NCBI GenBank assembly: GCA_028708485.1
Contig: JAQVYZ010000067.1
Span: 1-6,110 of the forward strand
DNA from: Caldisericia bacterium
GTDB lineage: Bacteria; Caldisericota; Caldisericia; UBA6126
DNA: 6,110 bases
Direction of reading: 5' to 3'
In this document: in pieces, positions 1-5,756 of the stretch
How positions within the stretch are numbered: the stretch's first letter is position 1
Layout of the letters: every line of letters begins with the position of its first letter
Notes under the pieces: model-generated
What the model was told of the DNA's origin: nothing
Seen by the model: only the letters and a program-made list of their open reading frames with translations
The model's database searches: none
Translations under genes and position numbers: made by a program

Positions 1-479
1 TGCGTGAACAAATGCAAGCAGTGATCTCTTCGAATTGGAAAGGCATCGGGATCGACGTGACAACAAAGAATGAACAATCCACCACTCTTTTTACGGTGAC
101 TTTACGTGAACGGAAATTCACCGGGCCTACCGCTATCATGTTTGCCTGGGTAATGGGACCGGATTCCAATTTATACTCCATCGCGAATTCAAAACAAATT
201 CCCTACCAGAGCAATGGCTTCAGTGGACAGAATTACCCGGGATTCCGTAACGAAAAAGTAGATACATTAACAGAGGATAACCTGAAACAACTCGATAAGA
301 AGAAGATTTACCGAAATTTGACAGAGATCCAGACCATTCTTACCAGCGAATTGCCATCTCTGCCGTTATTTTACCGGGTAGATGTAACGACCGCTCATAA
401 AGCCTTAAGAGGGTATTTTCCATCCGGTTCAGGAGTATCTGCAACCTGGAACGGCGCTAATTGGTCGTGGGATAAATAA
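1..479 (+). CDS. ABC transporter solute-binding protein, family 5 (peptide/dipeptide type), C-terminal part
   Basis: The reading frame is open from the left edge (first full codon at position 3), so only about the last 158 residues are present. The N-terminal signal peptide and most of the ligand-binding lobes lie outside the window. The visible part matches the end of SBP_bac_5 proteins: an aspartate- and asparagine-containing YSIANS region, then NYPGFRNEKVD (an aromatic/Y-x-N-x-x-VD-like signature), a helix ending in IQTIL, and ELPSLPLFYR, the typical 'ELP-x-LPL-(Y/F)YR' strand near the C-terminus. It ends in a Trp-rich tail (WNGANWSWDK). In this family the protein captures oligopeptides, dipeptides, nickel or related solutes outside the membrane and delivers them to a DppBC/OppBC-type permease. 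The substrate cannot be deduced from this fragment. The next gene starts 17 bp downstream on the same strand, so the two may share a transcript. Confidence 0.88.
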   Translation, partial: REQMQAVISSNWKGIGIDVTTKNEQSTTLFTVTLRERKFTGPTAIMFAWVMGPDSNLYSIANSKQIPYQSNGFSGQNYPGFRNEKVDTLTEDNLKQLDKKKIYRNLTEIQTILTSELPSLPLFYRVDVTTAHKALRGYFPSGSGVSATWNGANWSWDK

Positions 480-496
480 TTTATAGGAGGAAAAAA

Positions 497-790
497 ATGC
501 CTGAATTTAGTCAGCCTTTTGGTGGAGTGCGATTGGACAAAAAAATGAACAAGGAAGAATTGATCAGAGCTATCCGCTTCCTAGTCGCTGCAGAGTACGA
601 AGCTGTTCAGATGTATACACAACTGGCAGAATCCATCGATGACAAACTCGCGCAAAAAGTTCTGATCGACGTTGCCAATGAAGAAAAAGTGCATGCAGGG
701 GAATTTCTACAACTCCTGATCCTATTATCACCAGAGGAGGAAAAATTCTATCAGGAAGGATATAAAGAAGTCCAGGAGATGATGGATTAA
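497..790 (+). CDS. Ferritin-like (rubrerythrin-superfamily) demi-ferritin, encapsulin-associated type
   Basis: This 97-residue protein is half the size of a normal four-helix ferritin domain. It has two long helices (about residues 19-45 and 48-77) carrying carboxylate ligands E33/E35 on the first helix and the E63-x-x-H66 motif (in EEKVHAGEF) on the second. One chain supplies half of a di-iron site, so two or more chains must assemble for iron or oxygen/peroxide chemistry. The overall pattern (KEELIRAIR, AAEYEA, D-x-x-x-EEKVHAGEF) resembles the ferritin-like domain fused to the N-terminus of the Pyrococcus furiosus encapsulin and free-standing relatives encoded beside encapsulins; this is recalled family knowledge, not a search. 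I see no typical C-terminal encapsulin cargo peptide (the tail is EVQEMMD) and no encapsulin gene follows. The ATG is fixed by a perfect AGGAGG at 485-490, 6 nt upstream; the internal Met17 has no ribosome site. Likely cytoplasmic iron storage or oxidative-stress protection. Confidence 0.85.
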   Translation: MPEFSQPFGGVRLDKKMNKEELIRAIRFLVAAEYEAVQMYTQLAESIDDKLAQKVLIDVANEEKVHAGEFLQLLILLSPEEEKFYQEGYKEVQEMMD

Positions 791-804
791 TTTCATCATT
801 TCTT
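774..804 (+). terminator. Possible weak hairpin/terminator at the end of the demi-ferritin gene
   Basis: Bases 774-786 can pair with 792-804, giving a 13-bp stem with three G-U pairs and a 5-nt loop around the stop codon; the core is ATGATG/CATCAT. No clear run of T follows, although the 3' arm is T-rich, so this is a poor intrinsic terminator. It overlaps the first two boxes of the downstream operator, and the pairing may simply be a by-product of those TTCAT repeats. Confidence 0.22.
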
Positions 805-834
805 CATAACCCTGTCATATCCTCTTCATGGTAA
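791..834 (+). promoter_or_regulatory. Operator: four TTCAT-like direct repeats at an exact 11-bp period
   Basis: The pentamers TTCAT (792-796), TTCAT (803-807), GTCAT (814-818) and TTCAT (825-829) start exactly 11 bp apart, one per turn of the DNA helix. Tandem direct half-sites on an 11-bp repeat are the usual binding pattern of OmpR/PhoB-family winged-helix regulators, which bind as head-to-tail dimers. Four boxes would hold two dimers. The array lies just upstream of the three-gene operon that encodes such a regulator, so autoregulation by the product of 1317-2012 is the natural inference. Confidence 0.72.
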
Positions 835-838
835 TCGC

Positions 839-849
839 TATGATATTAT
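839..849 (+). promoter_or_regulatory. Candidate -10 region of the cysteine-rich protein/two-component operon
   Basis: TATGAT (839-844) and TATTAT (844-849) are both reasonable -10 hexamers. No good TTGACA-like -35 lies at 16-18 bp; instead the last TTCAT box occupies the area. This is the layout of activator-dependent promoters in which an OmpR/PhoB-type regulator replaces the -35 contact. Which hexamer is used cannot be decided by eye. Confidence 0.5.
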
Positions 850-882
850 GTATAGAAAAAGAAATTAAGGAGTGAGTATCAG

Positions 883-1317
883 ATGAAAAAACCAATCTTA
901 TTAGTGTTGATCCTGTTCGTGATAGCAGGTGGAGCGTATACCTATGTGTTTTTTTCTACCAAAAAAATAACCAAGGCCAGCACCATTCCCTCCTGTTGCA
1001 CTGAAGTGACCGCTGCTTCTGTCCAAAACGACGCTAATCCCGATAACTGCAATATGGTTTGTCCTTCCGGAATCACAACTTGCCCTTCTGCCACCCCGAC
1101 TGCTCCGGTTTATACCCCATCGACAAACCAAAAGACTGTGACAGAACCAAAAACCAATACCGAACCTTGCGATAATTGTGTGTGTGGTACCGATGAAGAA
1201 TGTCCGAACGAAGAAAAATGTGATGTTTGCCTGGAAGAAGAGAAACAGCGTGATGGAAACAAAGCAGGCGCTGGAAACGGCAAAAAAAACGGGAACGGTC
1301 AAAAAAACAGAAAATAA
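883..1317 (+). CDS. Small cysteine-rich exported or membrane-anchored protein, first gene of the two-component operon
   Basis: I do not recognise a named family. The protein has 144 residues. A short positive start (MKK) and a hydrophobic segment at about residues 4-24 form a signal anchor or signal peptide; there is no lipobox cysteine next to it. The outer part holds 11 cysteines: C38 and C39 as a pair, C56, C60, C67, then a denser acidic cluster C96, C99, C101, C107, C113, C116 with CxxCxC and CxxC spacing. A Thr/Pro-rich linker (about 68-95) separates the two clusters. The last 20 residues are Gly/Asn/Lys-rich and basic, likely disordered. An AAGGAG ribosome site at 867-872 lies 10 nt before the ATG. 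The stop overlaps the regulator start as TAATG. The cysteines could bind metal or form disulfides. As first gene of a sensor operon it may be a sensory accessory protein, or a regulated output. It is too irregular to be a clear ferredoxin. Confidence 0.82.
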   Translation: MKKPILLVLILFVIAGGAYTYVFFSTKKITKASTIPSCCTEVTAASVQNDANPDNCNMVCPSGITTCPSATPTAPVYTPSTNQKTVTEPKTNTEPCDNCVCGTDEECPNEEKCDVCLEEEKQRDGNKAGAGNGKKNGNGQKNRK

Positions 1318-2012
1318 TGCCCCAAAAAAGGATTTTAATCATTGAAGACGATCCCCATATTGCGGATCTGATTCGATTGTATACGGAAAAAGAGGGTTGG
1401 ACTTCCGTCATCTCCTATCTAGGAACTGAAGCCCTTTCCATTCTCCAAACCAATCATCCTGACTTAATTGTTCTCGATATTATGCTTCCGGATCTGGATG
1501 GTATCGAAGTGCTAAAACAGATTCGAAAACAAAATAATCACACCCCCGTTTTTTTTCTGACAGCAAAATCTGAAGAGATTGACAGGATTTTAGGTCTTGA
1601 ATTAGGAGCTGATGATTATATTACAAAGCCTTTCAGTCCTAAAGAGTTAATTGCCCGTATGAAAGCGATATTCCGCCGCTTAAACCCTGCCATCATGAAC
1701 ACCCAAACCATCATTCGCATCCATGACTTGGAAATCGATTCCCAAAAAATGGAGGTGAAAGCCAAAGGTAAACCAGTCCGAATTTCTGGTCTGGAGTTTG
1801 CCTTGTTATGGTACTTAGCTTCCCATCCCGGACAAGTTTTTAACAGAAACCAGCTGATGGAGAATATGTATCCAGATCATGATGTGTTAGTGATAGACAG
1901 GACGGTAGATGTCCATATCAAGAACCTGAGAAAAAAATTAAACGATCCTGCAAAAAATCCAAAGTATATCGAGTCAGTTTTTGGTATAGGATATAGGTTT
2001 ATCGAACCATGA
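1317..2012 (+). CDS. OmpR/PhoB-family response regulator
   Basis: This 231-residue DNA-binding regulator has the standard length. The receiver domain (about 4-118) has the acidic pocket E10-D11-D12, the phospho-acceptor D54 in VLDIMLPDLDG, the switch threonine T82 in FLTAK, and the conserved lysine K104 in YITKPF. The C-terminal winged-helix domain (about 131-229) has ISGLEFALLWYL and the recognition-helix region RTVDVHIKNLRKKL, ending in the typical IESVFGIGYRF wing. All catalytic residues are intact. It is phosphorylated by the kinase encoded next (4-bp ATGA overlap). No clear Shine-Dalgarno precedes its ATG; the start overlaps the previous stop as TAATG, so translation probably depends on the cysteine-rich gene. 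The 11-bp repeats at 791-834 are its probable binding site. The signal and wider regulon cannot be named; homologues include PhoP, CusR and many others. Confidence 0.96.
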   Translation: MPQKRILIIEDDPHIADLIRLYTEKEGWTSVISYLGTEALSILQTNHPDLIVLDIMLPDLDGIEVLKQIRKQNNHTPVFFLTAKSEEIDRILGLELGADDYITKPFSPKELIARMKAIFRRLNPAIMNTQTIIRIHDLEIDSQKMEVKAKGKPVRISGLEFALLWYLASHPGQVFNRNQLMENMYPDHDVLVIDRTVDVHIKNLRKKLNDPAKNPKYIESVFGIGYRFIEP

Positions 2013-3148
2013 GAATCAATCTGCAGATCAAAATCTTTTTGTATCTGATGATAGTTATTATTATCACGATCGTTTCCTTGAGCCTTTTAACCCATAATAC
2101 CATTATCAGGCAATTTGATTCTTACTGCAAAATGGAAACTGATAATTGCGCTGTGATTACAGAACAACCAAAAGGACCCGGATTCCGAAACAGACGCAAC
2201 TGGAATTCAAACCAGGTAGTGTTTGTGGAATCTGTCCAAACAAAGATTATCTGGGTAGGATTAGGTGTATCAGTGATCGCTTTTTTGATCAGTTATCTGC
2301 TCTCCAAGAAAATTGCCACTCCGATCCAGAAACTAACCAGCATTACCCAAAACATAGCCCAAGGAAAAGAGCCGGGACCCATTGAAGTTCATTCAACCGA
2401 TGAAATCGGGGAACTGGAATGCTCCCTGAAAATCATGTATGAACAGATACAAAAAATTGAAGGAATCCGAAAAGACCTGATTACCAATCTTTCCCACGAG
2501 ATGTCTACTCCCCTGACCAGTATCCATGGATATCTGGAAGCGCTTGAAGACGGGATGCTGACAACCAAGCAAGATAAAAATTCTGCCTTATCAGTGATGA
2601 AAGAACAGACAAACCGGTTAATTCAGATGGTACAGGATTTGCGTAATCTCTCAAAGTTTGAGTCCAATTCAATGCCCATTAACAAACAATGGATAGAGAT
2701 GAGCCGATGGTTGGAAAGTTTTTTAAAGGAAATGAAACCAATCGCGGATCAAAAACATTGCCGGATTATCACGGAGCTCCAACCCGAAAAGCTGAGAATT
2801 TTTACAGATCCCGTTTTGTTGCACACCATCTTCCTTAATCTGTTGGATAATGCCTTGAAATACTCAGAATCAGCTTCAGAAATCCTGGTCTGTATCCTTG
2901 AAGAAAAAACAGGATGGGTCCAGATAACAGTAATCAATCCGGGAGAGCCTCTACCAGAAGAAGAGATCAATCATCTTTTTGAACGTTTCTACCGGGGGAA
3001 AAATTCCAGACAGCAAGCTATAATGGGTAATGGCATCGGTTTATCGATCGTCAAGGACATCCTGGCAAAATTATCCGGCAAGATACAATATCAGTATATC
3101 CCTGGAAAAGGTCATATTTTTCAGGTTCAGTTCCCATCTTCTCCATAA
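2009..3148 (+). CDS. Membrane sensor histidine kinase with HAMP domain, partner of the preceding regulator
   Basis: This 379-residue kinase has two membrane segments (about 9-28 and 79-98) around a short outer loop of roughly 50 residues, then a HAMP domain (about 100-152). The HisKA dimer domain has phospho-acceptor H163 in SHEMSTPLT, a variant of the usual SHELRTPL. The ATPase domain has the N box around N277 and N281 (NLLDNALKY), a G1 region reading N310-P311-G312 in place of D-x-G, the F box LFERFYRG (323-330) and the G2 box GNGIGLSIVK (340-349). The outer loop is too small for a PAS or Cache fold but contains C40 and C47 and a basic Arg/Asn stretch (about 55-68). The pair of cysteines, next to a cysteine-rich outer protein, hints at metal, thiol or disulfide sensing, or at direct contact between the two. 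The start overlaps the regulator stop by 4 bp (ATGA), indicating coupled translation. Confidence 0.95.
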   Translation: MRINLQIKIFLYLMIVIIITIVSLSLLTHNTIIRQFDSYCKMETDNCAVITEQPKGPGFRNRRNWNSNQVVFVESVQTKIIWVGLGVSVIAFLISYLLSKKIATPIQKLTSITQNIAQGKEPGPIEVHSTDEIGELECSLKIMYEQIQKIEGIRKDLITNLSHEMSTPLTSIHGYLEALEDGMLTTKQDKNSALSVMKEQTNRLIQMVQDLRNLSKFESNSMPINKQWIEMSRWLESFLKEMKPIADQKHCRIITELQPEKLRIFTDPVLLHTIFLNLLDNALKYSESASEILVCILEEKTGWVQITVINPGEPLPEEEINHLFERFYRGKNSRQQAIMGNGIGLSIVKDILAKLSGKIQYQYIPGKGHIFQVQFPSSP

Positions 3149-3152
3149 AATC

Positions 3153-3224
3153 TCCTCAGTTCCTTTGATTTTTTCATCAATCAGGTAAAATAATCATGCA
3201 ATCTATCCCGTTTTAAACTGAGGG
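3153..3224 (+). promoter_or_regulatory. Possible folded leader (three-way junction) covering the ribosome site of the HEAT-repeat gene
   Basis: Just after the kinase stop, CCTCAGTT (3154-3161) is a perfect inverted repeat of AACTGAGG (3216-3223), extended by one G-U pair (3153/3224). The right arm contains the GAGG of the next gene's ribosome site. Inside the loop are TTGAT/ATCAA (3165-3169/3176-3180) and TAAAA/TTTTA (3186-3190/3211-3215), the latter directly abutting the outer stem. Together they could form a three-way junction in read-through RNA that hides the ribosome site. The inner stems are short and AT-rich, so this is tentative. Confidence 0.28.
3165..3191 (+). promoter_or_regulatory. 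Weak candidate promoter for the HEAT-repeat/glycosyltransferase pair
   Basis: TTGATT (3165-3170) and TAAAAT (3186-3191) resemble -35 and -10 hexamers, but the 15-bp spacer is short. An alternative -10, AATAAT at 3189-3194, gives 18 bp. This is the only promoter-like pair I see in the 81-bp gap, and no terminator with a T-run separates it from the kinase gene, so the pair could also be transcribed from upstream. Confidence 0.22.
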
Positions 3225-3225
3225 A
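3220..3225 (+). promoter_or_regulatory. Ribosome binding site supporting a TTG start
   Basis: GAGGGA lies just upstream of the TTG at 3230, with 6 nt between GAGG and the start codon. An in-frame stop at 3191-3193 rules out an ATG start further upstream, and no in-frame ATG occurs before the membrane segment, so TTG is the best start for the HEAT-repeat protein. Confidence 0.7.
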
Positions 3226-3229
3226 CTTT

Positions 3230-4351
3230 TTGTTAAATAAATTTGTGTTTTTGAATATTTGGGTTTTATTGGGTGTCAATATTTTTTTGATCTTGTTTTT
3301 GATCATTTATAAATTGTTTGGCGCCATAAGGGAGAAACGATACACAACCTTTATTCAATCCGCCAAGGAAGAATTCGAATTTCAGATGCTGAATTTAAAC
3401 TCTGACGCTTTCACCAGGAAATATAAACAACATCGTAAGCGTCATATGATTTTTCAGTTAATGCTCCAGATTGCAGATGAAAAAGGATATGATTTTCACC
3501 AGCTGTTTGACCAGATGGGCTTTACGGATGAAATTATCAACCATTATCTGAATTCAAAAGAAACGCAGTATCTGAAAGAACTTTCCATTATAAAATCTCC
3601 AAAAGCATATTCCCTTCTTCTTCACGAGATCCAAGCTCCCTTGCCTGAGAATGCTTTTAGAGCGGGGTATGCAATGGCTTGTTTGAAACTGATGCCAGCC
3701 CAGCAATTAGAGGTGTTCAATACGCTCATTTCTTCTCAGATTGTCATCGAGAAAGTGATTGATATCGTTAATCTTATATCCCCTCCAATTGCTGAATATT
3801 TACCAATACTGAACCAACAAGTCACTAACCGAGGAAGAATCATCCTTCTGAATTATATCCATGGCAAAATATCACTCTTACAAAGTAATTATCGCTTTTT
3901 ACAAAAGAAACTCGCTATCCAGTCACATACTATTATTCAACATGTCTCTCCAATGCTGTATTTCCCAGAACAAGTCGCTTTACCGGCTATTAAGGTTTTG
4001 GGTTGTACAGGACACAGCCACGCCCTCCTGTTATTATTGAATTTATACAAGAATAATCCGAACACTTCCATTAAAGCTACCATAGCACAGGAATTATATC
4101 ATTTTTCCAGCCATGAGGTGTTGAATGACCTGAAAGAAATGGCGATGGATAAAAACTATTGGGTTCGGTTAAGTGCTTATGAAAGCCTATCAGAGATGGG
4201 AGATGAAGGTAAACAAGCTATCCTGGAGCTTTCTACTACTTCACCGTACCCTTCCACCAACTATCTTATCTACGAAATCCTCTCTGAAAATGATAATTTA
4301 CAAGAGTACATCGAGAATTACAAAAAAGAGCTAGAAAACAATGTTCGTTAA
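3230..4351 (+). CDS. Membrane-anchored HEAT-repeat protein, partner of the adjacent glycosyltransferase
   Basis: This 373-residue protein begins at TTG. One hydrophobic segment (about 6-29) is followed by a positive patch (K28, R34, K36, R37), which places the large C-terminal part in the cytoplasm by the positive-inside rule. That part is almost wholly helical and built of degenerate HEAT-like repeats. The clearest lies at about 296-333, where DKNYWVRLSAYESLSEMG fits the consensus D-x-x-WVR-x-x-A-x-x-x-L-x-x-G. Weaker repeats are suggested at about 242-290 (ALPAIKVLG) and around 125-160 (AFRAGYAMACL). HEAT arrays are protein-binding scaffolds, and there is no catalytic motif. The gene overlaps the glycosyltransferase by 11 bp, so they are almost certainly co-translated. 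I recall HEAT-repeat proteins next to this type of glycosyltransferase in other bacteria, which supports a scaffold or regulator role for the synthase. Exact function is unknown. Confidence 0.82.
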   Translation: MLNKFVFLNIWVLLGVNIFLILFLIIYKLFGAIREKRYTTFIQSAKEEFEFQMLNLNSDAFTRKYKQHRKRHMIFQLMLQIADEKGYDFHQLFDQMGFTDEIINHYLNSKETQYLKELSIIKSPKAYSLLLHEIQAPLPENAFRAGYAMACLKLMPAQQLEVFNTLISSQIVIEKVIDIVNLISPPIAEYLPILNQQVTNRGRIILLNYIHGKISLLQSNYRFLQKKLAIQSHTIIQHVSPMLYFPEQVALPAIKVLGCTGHSHALLLLLNLYKNNPNTSIKATIAQELYHFSSHEVLNDLKEMAMDKNYWVRLSAYESLSEMGDEGKQAILELSTTSPYPSTNYLIYEILSENDNLQEYIENYKKELENNVR

Positions 4352-5756
4352 TATCCTTCTGTACAGCAGTTATTTTATTTTCTTTTATTATTTTCTGATT
4401 AACGGTACTTATATCTTCCTGATCATTATCTCATTCAGAAGGTTGATTGAGTATATCCAACAATCGAAAAATAACCTTTTCGTGGAGCAAAGCACTATCA
4501 TCCCGATCTCTATCATCATTCCATGCTACAATGAAGAAAAAACTATCTGCGAAACCATCAAATCTTTGTTAATTCTGAATTATCCCGAATACGAGATCAT
4601 CGTCATCAATGATGGTTCCACAGATAAAACATTGCCTGCCTTAATCCGTGAATTCCATCTAAAACGAGCGGACATCGAATATACGGAGCAGATTCCAACC
4701 AGCTCTGTGCGTGCTATTTATGCTACCATCCAGATTCCCCAGCTGATTATTCTCGATAAACACAACGGAGGAAAAGCTGACTCCTTGAATGCCGGAGTGA
4801 ACTTAGCTAGATATCCCCTGATTTGCTCAATCGACGCAGACAGTATTATCGAGAAGAATGCCTTTCATAAACTAGTTTACCCATTCTTGAAAGATGAAAG
4901 CACAATCGCTGTCGGAGGAATGGTACGCATTGCGAATGGTTGCGAGATTGAAGGCGGAGTATTGAAGAAAGTCGCTTTACCGGATAATATTCTTGTTCGT
5001 CACCAGATCCTGGAATATCTTCGAGCATTCCTAACAAGCCGTATCGGCTTCCAGAAACTGAATAGTTTATTAATTATTTCAGGCGCTTTTGGCTTGTTCA
5101 AGAGAGCCTCTATTCTCGAACTTGGTGGATATCGCCACACTATCGGGGAGGACATGGAACTCACCTTGCGACTGCACCGATATATGCGGTCCACTCATAA
5201 AAAGTACCGAATCGATTTTATTGCAGATGCTGAATGCTGGACTCAGGTTCCAAGCGATTTTGCTAGTTTGAAATCACAAAGAACAAGATGGCATGCAGGT
5301 TTACTTGATTCACTTTGGAGTCATAAAGATATGCTCTTCAATCCAAAATACGGTAACGTCGGTCTATTTTCCCTTCCCTATTACTGGTCTTTTGAGCTCT
5401 TTGGGCCTGTAGTGGAGTTCTTGGGCTACCTGATTTTCTTGTTGCTACTTTTCATCAATCTTGTCTCGCATGTCTTTTTGTTTATCTTTCTGATGGCTTA
5501 CCTGTATGGCGCCTTCTTCTCGCTGATGGCAATCCTACTGGAAGAGATGTCCTACATGCATTTCAAAAAAATCAGTGAAGTACTCCATCTGATCGGGCTT
5601 GCTTTTATTGACCAGCTTTGGTACCGACCATTATTGGCTTACTGGAGATTATTAGCTCTGCTTAACTTCCGGCAAAATAAAAAAACCTGGGGCAGTATAA
5701 AGAGGAAAACATTCATCCAGGAGCACACAATCAAAGAACTAAAGACGAATTCTTAA
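4341..5756 (+). CDS. Processive-type membrane glycosyltransferase, family 2
   Basis: This 471-residue membrane enzyme has an N-terminal membrane segment (about 5-31), a cytoplasmic GT-A catalytic domain (about 55-330) and C-terminal membrane helices (about 345-402, with a further segment near 415-440). Key motifs are intact: SIIIPCYNEE, nucleotide-binding D91 in INDGSTDKT, KHNGGKADSLNAG (140-152), metal-binding D165-A-D167 in SIDADS, the catalytic-base region GED (269-271) and Q313-R-T-R-W317 (QxxRW). This QxxRW-plus-multiple-helices layout is that of cellulose, hyaluronan and poly-N-acetylglucosamine synthases, which polymerise UDP-sugars and pass the chain through the membrane. The region IRIANGCEIEGG and ISGAFGLFKR places it in a widespread but uncharacterised subfamily (recalled, not searched); the sugar is unknown. 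No PilZ domain is seen. It starts inside the HEAT-repeat gene without a clear ribosome site, so translation is probably coupled. Its TAA stop shares a TTAA with the convergent gene. Confidence 0.93.
   Translation: MFVNILLYSSYFIFFYYFLINGTYIFLIIISFRRLIEYIQQSKNNLFVEQSTIIPISIIIPCYNEEKTICETIKSLLILNYPEYEIIVINDGSTDKTLPALIREFHLKRADIEYTEQIPTSSVRAIYATIQIPQLIILDKHNGGKADSLNAGVNLARYPLICSIDADSIIEKNAFHKLVYPFLKDESTIAVGGMVRIANGCEIEGGVLKKVALPDNILVRHQILEYLRAFLTSRIGFQKLNSLLIISGAFGLFKRASILELGGYRHTIGEDMELTLRLHRYMRSTHKKYRIDFIADAECWTQVPSDFASLKSQRTRWHAGLLDSLWSHKDMLFNPKYGNVGLFSLPYYWSFELFGPVVEFLGYLIFLLLLFINLVSHVFLFIFLMAYLYGAFFSLMAILLEEMSYMHFKKISEVLHLIGLAFIDQLWYRPLLAYWRLLALLNFRQNKKTWGSIKRKTFIQEHTIKELKTNS

Noticed and set aside
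883..1317. Reading the cysteine-rich protein as a lipoprotein or a 2[4Fe-4S] ferredoxin
   Set aside because: No lipobox cysteine follows the hydrophobic segment, and the cysteine spacing (CxxCxC, CxxC) does not give the repeated CxxCxxCxxxCP pattern.
901..1411. Two long minus-strand open frames opposite the cysteine-rich gene and regulator start
   Set aside because: They mirror well-supported plus-strand genes with ribosome site, coupling and motifs. Their products are low-complexity, Phe/Cys-rich and have no ribosome sites.
2146..2385. Plus-strand open frame inside the kinase gene
   Set aside because: It lies wholly within the kinase outer-loop/HAMP coding region in another frame, with no ribosome site or recognisable motif.
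2749..2970. Minus-strand open frame inside the kinase ATPase domain
   Set aside because: Shadow of the N-box to G1 region of the kinase; no independent evidence.
3149..3229. Intrinsic terminator after the kinase gene
   Set aside because: The only compact hairpin (TTGAT/ATCAA) is weak and AT-only at the core, and no T-run follows it. The T-run at 3227-3231 follows a long-loop repeat and sits at the next start codon.
4846..5271. Three short open frames (both strands) within the glycosyltransferase gene
   Set aside because: They overlap the catalytic DAD to QxxRW region of a clear gene and have no start signals.
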